Shown: in pieces, positions 53,646 to 60,810 of the stretch
Layout of the letters: the number at the start of each line of letters is the position of its first letter
How positions within the stretch are numbered: the stretch's first letter is position 1
Assembly: GCA_942493375.1 (NCBI GenBank)
Contig: OW818698.1
Location: 1,054,001 to 1,118,000, forward strand
DNA length: 64,000 nt
Direction of reading: 5' to 3'
Source: G942493375 sp942493375
Lineage (GTDB): Bacteria; Armatimonadota; UBA5829
Position numbers and translations under genes: made by a program
The notes under the pieces: model-generated
Told to the model about the DNA's origin: nothing
The model's input: only the letters and a program-made list of their open reading frames with translations
Database searches by the model: none

Positions 53646-54221
53646 ATGAAGGTTACAGCATTTAACTGCAGTTCACGGGCTGATGGGAATACCGCGATAC
53701 TGCTTAAGACAGCTCTGGCAGAGATGGCCAAGCTGGGAATAGAGACTGAACTGGTACAGTTGGCAGGTAAGCCTATAGTCGGGTGTATTGCGTGCTACAG
53801 ATGCTTTGAACGCAAGGACTGTAAGTGTGCTATTACTGCAGACAACTTGAACGAATACCTGCAGAAGATGAATGAGTCCGATGGGATATTGATCGGTTCA
53901 CCGGTCTACTTCGGAGACTGCACTGCAACTGCCAGGGCATTGATTGAGCGGGTAGGATTTGTTTCAAGAGCTAATGGCGATTTCCTGAAACGTAAAGCCG
54001 GGGCTGCTGTAGTTGCAGTGCGCCGTGCAGGTGGAATCCATGCATTTAATTCTATCAATCTGTTCTTCACGATCAGCCAGATGATGGTTGTCGGCTCCAG
54101 CTACTGGAATATTGGGGTCGGTAGAGAAGCTGGGCAGGTGAATGATGATGAAGAGGGTATTGCAACAATGCAGACTCTGGGTAAGAATATGGCATGGTTG
54201 TTGGATAGGATAAGCGATTAA
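53646..54221 (+). CDS. flavodoxin-like NADPH-FMN reductase / iron-sulfur flavoprotein (Isf-like)
   Basis: This 191-residue cytoplasmic flavoprotein starts at ATG 53646 with GGAGG about 8 nt upstream. The flavin-phosphate loop is NCSSRADGNTAILLK and the second flavin loop IGSPVYFGDCTATARALIER. The string GCIACYRCFERKDCKC gives C-x2-C-x2-C-x5-C, matching the compact cluster motif of Isf-type iron-sulfur flavoproteins, so a [4Fe-4S] cluster is likely. KRKAGAAVVAVRRAGGIHA is the usual third block. Such proteins shuttle one or two electrons from ferredoxin or NAD(P)H in redox stress or anaerobic metabolism. It has its own promoter and no operon partner. Confidence 0.88.
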   Translation: MKVTAFNCSSRADGNTAILLKTALAEMAKLGIETELVQLAGKPIVGCIACYRCFERKDCKCAITADNLNEYLQKMNESDGILIGSPVYFGDCTATARALIERVGFVSRANGDFLKRKAGAAVVAVRRAGGIHAFNSINLFFTISQMMVVGSSYWNIGVGREAGQVNDDEEGIATMQTLGKNMAWLLDRISD

Positions 54222-54290
54222 CCAAGCGTGATGATGCATATCGCAGACCCCGTTCACAGGGAATATTTGGCAGAATCTTCGACATAGCTA

Positions 54291-54369
54291 GTGCATCGGC
54301 ATCGGCGCTACGGGGTGATAGGTTGTGATAAGCGATAGATTGTACCCCTCCGCTCTGATACCGATGCAT
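54291..54369 (+). repeat. 79-bp dispersed element with inverted ends, copy C
   Basis: GTGCATCGGCATCGGCGCTA at the left and CTCCGCTCTGATACCGATG plus CAT at the right; same orientation as copy B, with a different and shorter centre. Confidence 0.85.
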
Positions 54370-54436
54370 TTATGTCGTTGGGATTCACCTGGGGTCTTAG
54401 GGTTAAGGGGTTCCCCCAGGAGAAATGATCCTGATT

Positions 54437-55456
54437 CTATCTTGAAGCCAGGGCGTCTCTGATTCCCTGGGGGATCCAGCCGTAGGATTGTTGGAGTTTC
54501 AGGGCTTTCTGGTATTCGACTGCGGCTTTGCCAGGATTGCCTTGATCGGTATATGTTTTTCCCAGCATGTAGGTTGAAAGTGCGTTTGACGGGCTGAGTT
54601 TTATGCTTTTTTTGAGGAAATATGCTGATGCTGTCAGACCGGATTTGGTTTTTCTAGATGCTATTACACCTCCAGGGGCTCTTTCACCACGGTAGTAGTA
54701 GAACTGGGATCTTACATACTGCACATCCAGAGGAGTGACTTCGGAGGTTTTGACCTGTTTCCCTAAGTTGGTCCGGTAGGCGGTTATCCTGGATGAGTCT
54801 TTCATATAGACAGGTGACAGGTAGCCATATTTCTTTGTCTGTGCGAGGATCCCCTGCTGTTTTACGAATGGAGTCGGGTCAGATGCATCTATGATGATAT
54901 CTTTGCCGTCAGCTAACCTGAGCAGAGTCGCCACGTGCCCATTGAAGCTGTACTGGCCGGTTATGTTGCGGTAGACCATAACAACCCCGGCTTTTGCGCC
55001 CATCTGCTGCAGGAGTCCGGCAATCAATACGGCCTGCAACAAACACTGACGCTCTCCGAGCCGTTCTACTGCATGAAATTCAAACCCACGGTCCAGGCTG
55101 AATTTCAGAATGGTCTTCTTGATAACCTTGTGTAGATAGGCACCCAAGCGGATCTCCTCTGCAGCTTTAGCTTTGAGATTTTTGATGGCCTCCAGGCGCA
55201 ATTTCTCTGCATCCAGAAATAGTGGTAAATCTCTTGCACTGACACCCTTGTATTCAGGAGCAGATTTGTTGAAAGCGGTCCTGAACCATTTGTAGAACTT
55301 TTCGTGGTTACCTTTGTGACCTTCGGTATATGAGTCCTGGACAAAAGTCCTGAATGTTTTACCCAGATACGGATATGCCCCTCCGGAACCACTTCCATAG
55401 GCTCCAGAAGTTAATGCACCAAGCATAATCGCAATCAATATGCAGTATTTCTTCAT
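54437..55456 (-). CDS. secreted transglutaminase-like protein with TPR tail
   Basis: This 339-residue exported protein is the last gene of the envelope operon. The ATG at 55456 lies 4 bp after the stop of the deacetylase gene. The signal peptide is MKKYCILIAIMLGALTSGAY. A transglutaminase-type papain-like fold is suggested by the Cys in LGERQCLLQAVLIAGLLQQM near residue 138, His in SFNGHVATLLRLADG near 178 and Asp in IIIDASDPTPF near 191, in the correct order and spacing. The C-terminal 80 residues contain TPR-like helices (SPSNALSTYMLGKTYTDQG, PGKAAVEYQKALKLQ). It may cross-link or hydrolyse amide bonds in the envelope; the reaction is not established. Confidence 0.72.
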   Translation of the reverse strand: MKKYCILIAIMLGALTSGAYGSGSGGAYPYLGKTFRTFVQDSYTEGHKGNHEKFYKWFRTAFNKSAPEYKGVSARDLPLFLDAEKLRLEAIKNLKAKAAEEIRLGAYLHKVIKKTILKFSLDRGFEFHAVERLGERQCLLQAVLIAGLLQQMGAKAGVVMVYRNITGQYSFNGHVATLLRLADGKDIIIDASDPTPFVKQQGILAQTKKYGYLSPVYMKDSSRITAYRTNLGKQVKTSEVTPLDVQYVRSQFYYYRGERAPGGVIASRKTKSGLTASAYFLKKSIKLSPSNALSTYMLGKTYTDQGNPGKAAVEYQKALKLQQSYGWIPQGIRDALASR

Positions 55457-55460
55457 TTAC

Positions 55461-56198
55461 TTAGTCATCTTTTGTCGTGAGTCCGGCAGCCTGCAGCATT
55501 TCAGGCACCGTAACAAACCGATATCCTTCTTTCCTGAGTTTATCGATAATTAATGGGGTTGCTGCAACGTCCTTCCACCTGGACTTGAATGACCCATCGT
55601 GAGCAAGGATAATACCGCCCGGCAGCATAAGTTTATTTACTCTCCGTGCCATATCCTTTGGTGTAGGGGCATCGTGGTGGTCGGCTGAAACCGTCCACAG
55701 TATGGTCTGATACCCTTCTTCTTCCGCAATTCGTGCTACAGAGCTATCCACCAGACCGCGTGGAGGCCTGAACATATGCGTTCGTTTCCCGGTAAATTGT
55801 TCTATCAGCTCTTCACATTTTTCAAGCTCTCTTATAACCTGTTCGGAAAACAACATCTCCATATTGCGGGGATGGGTATATGTGTGGTTGCCAATTGCGT
55901 GTCCCTCAGCAACAGCTCTTCTGACAATGTCAGGATTTTGCTCCATCCTCTGCCCCACCATAAAGAATGTCGCTTTTACATCCATCTGTTTCAGCGTGTC
56001 TAATACCTGGGGAGTGTATTCCGCATAAGGTCCATCATCAAATGTCAGTGCTACCAATTTCTCTTGTACAGGCACCTTATATACGATACTATGCCGCCAT
56101 TTAAATGGCTTGCTACTCTGTAGTTGAATGGACAGGACTACTACCATACATATCAGAATAATCTCAAATATTAAACGAATCAGAGATGCTGGTTTCAA
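55461..56198 (-). CDS. polysaccharide deacetylase (NodB/CE4), membrane-anchored
   Basis: This 245-residue protein has an N-terminal membrane anchor (IRLIFEIILICMVVVLSIQL) and a periplasmic NodB domain. The five CE4 motifs are present: VALTFDDGPYAEYTPQ with the catalytic base and metal Asp; GHAIGNHTYTHPRNM with the two metal His; MFRPPRGLVDSS; ILWTVSADHHDAP; and ILAHDG with the catalytic His. It should remove N- or O-acetyl groups from an envelope polysaccharide such as peptidoglycan or a GlcNAc-rich polymer. Its ATG overlaps the stop of the preceding deacetylase gene by 4 bases (ATGA), and its own stop is 4 bases before the next start. Confidence 0.92.
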   Translation of the reverse strand: MKPASLIRLIFEIILICMVVVLSIQLQSSKPFKWRHSIVYKVPVQEKLVALTFDDGPYAEYTPQVLDTLKQMDVKATFFMVGQRMEQNPDIVRRAVAEGHAIGNHTYTHPRNMEMLFSEQVIRELEKCEELIEQFTGKRTHMFRPPRGLVDSSVARIAEEEGYQTILWTVSADHHDAPTPKDMARRVNKLMLPGGIILAHDGSFKSRWKDVAATPLIIDKLRKEGYRFVTVPEMLQAAGLTTKDD

Positions 56199-57046
56199 TT
56201 GCTAGTCCTCTGCACTACCTTACGTCCCATCATCTCATCTATAGTGACCAGTTCAAACCCTTTGGCCCTGAGCTGTTTGATGAGACTGGGCAACAGATCT
56301 ATGGTCTGTTGAACTCCATCGTGTATCAGTATTATCCCACCATTGGATAACCTTTGGATTGTCCTGTCATCTATAACTTTCTGGCCAGGGCTGGCATAGT
56401 CTCCGGGATCATCGGTCCAGAGCACTGTTGTGTAACCCAGATTCTCAGCTGTAGATGCGATGGCATCGTTGTAATCTCCCCCCGGAGGCCTGAAGAGATG
56501 AGGGGCCTGCCCTGTGATTGCCTGCAGTATCTGTCCACATGCCTTTAATTCGGCTGCTACATATACTGGGGGGATCCTGGTCAGGTTCACATGATGGTAT
56601 GTATGATTTCCAACACTGTTCCCGGCAGCAACTTCATCTCGCACAAGATCCGGGAACTGCTCTGCCATCATTCCGACTACAAAGAATGTTGCTTTGGCTT
56701 TATTCTTCTTCAAAATGTTCAGAAGCTGTGGAGTATAGCCCGGATGTGGACCATCATCAAAGGTTATTGCCACCCATTTACGATTGGTGTTACCCCGTGA
56801 GAATTTGGCGTGTCTGACATCGCGTTTTACCTCTGAGGTGTTTTGGTCAATCAGCTCCTGAACATTCTTATATACTATTTCTTTTGCATTCAACCACCAC
56901 AAGTCTTTATCGTGAGTCTCGATGATAATGGGATTAGCTGCTGCCGGTTTGTTCTTTGATTTTCGTGCAGCATGAGTTGCCCCACTGACCCCGATCATCA
57001 GACACAACATAGCGATCACCAATGCAATTCTATGAAGCGTGCACAT
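56195..57046 (-). CDS. polysaccharide deacetylase (NodB/CE4), secreted
   Basis: This 283-residue exported deacetylase starts at ATG 57046, with GGGAG about 11 nt upstream. The frame runs to 57235, but the upstream part overlaps the next gene and lacks signal features. The signal peptide is RIALVIAMLCLMIGVSGATHA. CE4 motifs: VAITFDDGPHPGYTPQ, GNSVGNHTYHHVNLT, HLFRPPGGDYND, VLWTDDPGDYASPG and IILIHDG, all with catalytic residues intact. About 100 residues precede the catalytic domain. It is 30-35% similar in layout to its neighbour and probably arose by an old duplication. It lies 14 bp downstream of the HGSNAT-like gene. Confidence 0.92.
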   Translation of the reverse strand: MCTLHRIALVIAMLCLMIGVSGATHAARKSKNKPAAANPIIIETHDKDLWWLNAKEIVYKNVQELIDQNTSEVKRDVRHAKFSRGNTNRKWVAITFDDGPHPGYTPQLLNILKKNKAKATFFVVGMMAEQFPDLVRDEVAAGNSVGNHTYHHVNLTRIPPVYVAAELKACGQILQAITGQAPHLFRPPGGDYNDAIASTAENLGYTTVLWTDDPGDYASPGQKVIDDRTIQRLSNGGIILIHDGVQQTIDLLPSLIKQLRAKGFELVTIDEMMGRKVVQRTSN

Positions 57047-57060
57047 TTTGAATATCTCCC

Positions 57061-58209
57061 TCAAACTTTCAAAAATATCTTTTTCTTGTATAAATAGAGC
57101 ATAACCAGCCACCAAACTACTATGTAGCTGGCTGTATATATCCATCCCCCTGTAACTTTCCCGAATGAATCGGTGCAGTATCTGAGCGCGGCATCTATAA
57201 GTGGCAATCTGCTCCCTGAAACAGCTACTGTCCATTCTCGCAAGATAAGGGCCTTTACTAAAATCGGAGCCATATAAGCTGCTATTGCATTCGTACCGAA
57301 TACCAGAAATGGAAATGCAGGTTTGCTTATACCTTTGACATCAATTATCCAATAGAACACAGCCAGCACAAGAGAACCCAGGCCTGCGGCCTCAATAATA
57401 TATGATGCCGTCCAGAGAGGTTTGTTAAATGCGATATCCAGACTCCACACCCAACCAAACAGACACAGGACAACGCCTGAAGCAAGCATCCAGAGAGTTT
57501 TTCTGGACCCGGACAATTCGTCACGCCTGAGTAGATCCCCGATTCCTGTCCCGGCAACAACCAGTGCAGCAGTAGGAGCTACTGATATAAGTCCCTTTAG
57601 ATTGAATGCTGCCAGGTAGGTATCATTTACATATTTGATTATGTTCTGAGTTTCTAGCAGTACACCTGTTTCTCCACCCGGGTATGAGACAAACCTGAGT
57701 AGAATCCAATGTGCAAAAAGAAGCAGACCGGCTAATGTGTATCTGACCCAGGCTGGCAGTTCATATAATATAGTCCCGACCAGGTAAGCCAGTCCGATTA
57801 TCTGCAGCACACCAAGATCAAAAACAGGTCGTTTAGCCAGTGATGAGTCCAGTAGGCACCCCAGCAGAACCAGCATCACACATCGGCCCAGAGCTTTCCA
57901 TATGTCATTTGCTGGAGACATTCCTTTCCTGCGCTGTGAAGCCTTGGAATACGGAATAGCTACTCCAACAATGAACAGGAACCACGGAAAAACCAGGTCT
58001 GCAAAGGTAATACCCTGATTCCAAGCTGCATGAATAAAATGCTTAGGAGTAGCAGTATCCATGGATGCATTGTTAACCAGCAGCATACCGACTATCGTCA
58101 GTCCCCTGAATGCATCAAGCGACATCAGGCGGTGCGAGGTCGACTTCACCTTTGTTGGAACACTTTGTTCAGTATCGCCGTTATGAGACTCTTGCTCATT
58201 GATGTCCAA
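57061..58209 (-). CDS. HGSNAT-like membrane acyltransferase (DUF5009/COG4299)
   Basis: This 382-residue membrane protein is related to heparan-alpha-glucosaminide N-acetyltransferase. It starts at a TTG at 58209 with AGGGG 6 nt upstream; the frame opens at 58245. About ten helices follow a soluble N-terminus. Family strings are RLMSLDAFRGLTIVGMLLVN, FIHAAWNQGITFADLVFPWF, LFIVGVAIPYSKAS and FPFLVFGTNAIAAYMAPI. The His in HAAWN corresponds to the active-site His of HGSNAT. It would acetylate amino sugars of an exported glycan using cytoplasmic acetyl-CoA. As first gene of an operon with two deacetylases, it suggests a cycle that sets the acetylation state of an envelope polysaccharide. Confidence 0.87.
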   Translation of the reverse strand: MDINEQESHNGDTEQSVPTKVKSTSHRLMSLDAFRGLTIVGMLLVNNASMDTATPKHFIHAAWNQGITFADLVFPWFLFIVGVAIPYSKASQRRKGMSPANDIWKALGRCVMLVLLGCLLDSSLAKRPVFDLGVLQIIGLAYLVGTILYELPAWVRYTLAGLLLFAHWILLRFVSYPGGETGVLLETQNIIKYVNDTYLAAFNLKGLISVAPTAALVVAGTGIGDLLRRDELSGSRKTLWMLASGVVLCLFGWVWSLDIAFNKPLWTASYIIEAAGLGSLVLAVFYWIIDVKGISKPAFPFLVFGTNAIAAYMAPILVKALILREWTVAVSGSRLPLIDAALRYCTDSFGKVTGGWIYTASYIVVWWLVMLYLYKKKIFLKV

Positions 58210-58376
58210 TTTCTTCCCCTTGTCTATATTAAAACTAACGATCAATCAACTTACGCGGTTCCATTGCCTTATACCCAGTCACTCATACTCACCAAGCACC
58301 TGCGAAATCTGAAGGAATTAGCTACCAACTAACGCAATCATGCATTATACTCCCGCAACAGTATATGGAGGCATGT

Positions 58377-60728
58377 ATGAGTTTTTATCATCGAGTAGTT
58401 ATAACGCTGGCTTGCACATCAGTGTTGTGGGCTCTGTCTATGCTAACGGCTGACGCAGCTACAATTGTCAGCGCTGGCAAGACGGATTATGTTATTGCAC
58501 TATGTCCAAATCCTATTCCCTCTGAACAGACCGCAGCAAAGGAGCTGCAGACCTACATTGAAAAATCCACTGGAGTCCTGATTCCGATAGTGAGTGAGTC
58601 CAGCCTGACGTCTTTTCAACCAGCTATTATGGTTGGTCCTACTGCCTTTGCAAAGATAAAAGGCATTGTTCCTAAGGGCGAGGAAGACTGGACTATTAAA
58701 ACCGTTGGCAACAGACTTGTCCTGACTGGTGGCAGACCTCGCGGAACACTGTATTCTGTCTACCATTTCCTGGAGGATCATGTTGGGATCCGATGGTGGA
58801 CTATGTGGGAAGAGACTGTTCCCAGGCTCAACAAACTGACTATTTCTTCAATAGACAGGTCGGGAAGTCCTGGTTTTATGTATCGCGACATATATGACGC
58901 TGAAATCGCATGGCCTAAAGAGTTTTATGTGCACAACCGTGTCAATGGCATGTTCTCGTTTATCCCATGGGAATACGGCGGAACAGTTCAGTATGGTCCA
59001 CCTTACCACGTACACACATTCAGCTTGTACTTTCCACCGAGTCAGTATTTCGCCACACATCCGGAATATTACTCGTTGTCCGGTGGCAAACGTATTGAAA
59101 ATGGTCAATTATGCTTGACAAACAAAGACATGCAGCGTGAATGGATTGCGAAGATGAAAGAATACATCCGATCATCCTATGCTGCTGCAGATGCCGCAGG
59201 CACTCCCAGGCCTTCTATGTTTTCGATATCCCAAAATGACTGGGCCGGCAGTTGCGAATGTGAGAACTGCAAGCCTATTTATGAAAAAGAAGGGCATGCC
59301 GGACTATTATTAATGTTTGTCAATGAAGTTGCGGATGAGATCGCCAAAATATACCCGGATGTTCTGATAGATACTCTTGCCTACTTTTTCTATAATGCTG
59401 CTCCTAAGACCATCAAACCCAGACCTAATGTATGTATAAGAGTTTGCAGTGGCGCAGGAGATGTTATGCATGGTATGGGGCATTACAATAATATTGCAGA
59501 ATTGAAAACGCTTAAGGACTGGTCTAAGATAACCAATCACCTCAGAGTCTGGGATTATGGTATTATTTATACTCCGAACCTGCCCACGCCATCTCAACTG
59601 TTCACCGCTGCAGATATGAAGCTTTTCAAAAAGCTTGGTGTTGAGGGCGTGTTTACCGAGCTTGAGGGTGTGCTGACCACTGATATGTGGGATATGAAAG
59701 CCTGGATGTTGGCTAAGACCATGGAAGACCCCAACGCAAACTCCGATAAGCTTGTTAAGGAGTTTACGGATGGCTACTACGGAGCTGCCGGTAGATATGT
59801 CCGGGAATATCTGAACATCATCAACAAGGCACTCAATAAGCGACCTGCGTATATTAATACTGTAGGTAATCCTGCGGATTATACTTTCCTGGATGTCAAA
59901 ACCGTAACTGCTGCCGACGCTGTATTCGACAGAGCTGAAAATGCTGTTTCCGGAGATCCGGTGTTACTCGACAGAGTCCAGTTTGCCCGGACTTCACTGG
60001 ATAGAGCTATCTGTTTGAGATACAAAATTTTATATCGGGAAAATAGTAGGAATCCAAAAGCAAAACCGCTGCAGATAACTACAAAGGTTTCAAGTGTCAG
60101 AGCAGCTAGTATATTGCGCAAAATCGCGCAGCAGAGATTCCCTGACAAACCGCAGTTAACGACAGGTGCGCTCGCAGAAGCTACCATGCTGGAGGGTATA
60201 TCAGAAGAAGTAGTCGTTGCTCCTCTACCCGATCAATTTAAGGGATACAAGTATGACAATCTAGTAGATTTCCCGAGTGATATGTTCAGGTTGTGGTCAA
60301 ACGTAAAGATCGTCAAAGACCCGGAATCTGCGTATGGACTCACAGGTAAACTAACTATGTCTGATACACCCGTTGAAGAAAGAGCCAGATACATAATAAC
60401 TGATCCTCAGCCGATGCCAATGGGACACTACAACCCCAGGGATAATGTATTTGGCGGTTCAACCGGAATAGCTCCAAAGGATATAAAGCCAGGTTACAAC
60501 CTGTATAAATTCGGACCGTTCAAGATGAAACCAAGTGAATACTTCTACCTGTTCTGGAGCTGGAATATTCAGGTGGACCTGGATGCGATAAGGTCGAACG
60601 ACCCCAACCAGGAATACGAAGTATATGCTTCAATCAAGTTCGAAGGTCCCTCTTTCCCCACCGGAGACCCGTCCAGACCGGATGCAATATGTGTAGACAG
60701 AATAATAGCAGTGAGGGTGGCTAAGTGA
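58377..60728 (+). CDS. secreted DUF4838 protein (tandem copy 1)
   Basis: This 783-residue exported protein starts at ATG 58377, with GGAGG 5 nt upstream; the frame is open to 58365. The signal peptide is VVITLACTSVLWALSMLTAD. Residues about 35-150 resemble the N-terminal domain of GH67 alpha-glucuronidases and GH20 enzymes: QTAAKELQTYIEKSTGVLIP, then TAFAKIKGIVPKGEEDW and GGRPRGTLYSVYHFLEDHVG. The DUF4838 domain follows (about 230-520): PSMFSISQNDWAGSCECENC, PNVCIRVCSGAGDVMHG and WDMKAWMLAKTMEDPNA. A C-terminal beta domain of about 170 residues completes it. The family is thought to act on or bind carbohydrate, but the reaction is unknown. It precedes a close paralogue, and a pair of small hairpins lies between them. 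Confidence 0.85.
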   Translation: MSFYHRVVITLACTSVLWALSMLTADAATIVSAGKTDYVIALCPNPIPSEQTAAKELQTYIEKSTGVLIPIVSESSLTSFQPAIMVGPTAFAKIKGIVPKGEEDWTIKTVGNRLVLTGGRPRGTLYSVYHFLEDHVGIRWWTMWEETVPRLNKLTISSIDRSGSPGFMYRDIYDAEIAWPKEFYVHNRVNGMFSFIPWEYGGTVQYGPPYHVHTFSLYFPPSQYFATHPEYYSLSGGKRIENGQLCLTNKDMQREWIAKMKEYIRSSYAAADAAGTPRPSMFSISQNDWAGSCECENCKPIYEKEGHAGLLLMFVNEVADEIAKIYPDVLIDTLAYFFYNAAPKTIKPRPNVCIRVCSGAGDVMHGMGHYNNIAELKTLKDWSKITNHLRVWDYGIIYTPNLPTPSQLFTAADMKLFKKLGVEGVFTELEGVLTTDMWDMKAWMLAKTMEDPNANSDKLVKEFTDGYYGAAGRYVREYLNIINKALNKRPAYINTVGNPADYTFLDVKTVTAADAVFDRAENAVSGDPVLLDRVQFARTSLDRAICLRYKILYRENSRNPKAKPLQITTKVSSVRAASILRKIAQQRFPDKPQLTTGALAEATMLEGISEEVVVAPLPDQFKGYKYDNLVDFPSDMFRLWSNVKIVKDPESAYGLTGKLTMSDTPVEERARYIITDPQPMPMGHYNPRDNVFGGSTGIAPKDIKPGYNLYKFGPFKMKPSEYFYLFWSWNIQVDLDAIRSNDPNQEYEVYASIKFEGPSFPTGDPSRPDAICVDRIIAVRVAK

Positions 60729-60733
60729 CATAC

Positions 60734-60778
60734 CCAGAGACTCTGTCTCTGGACTCTGCCAGGGAGTTAACCTCCCTG
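60734..60778 (+). terminator. two small hairpins between the DUF4838 genes
   Basis: CCAGAGAC (60734-60741) pairs with GTCTCTGG (60745-60752). CAGGGAG (60760-60766) pairs with CTCCCTG (60772-60778). No T-tract follows. They may stabilise or attenuate the transcript between the two copies. Confidence 0.4.
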
Positions 60779-60810
60779 AACCCATTTCACAACAGTATTT
60801 GGAGGAATGT

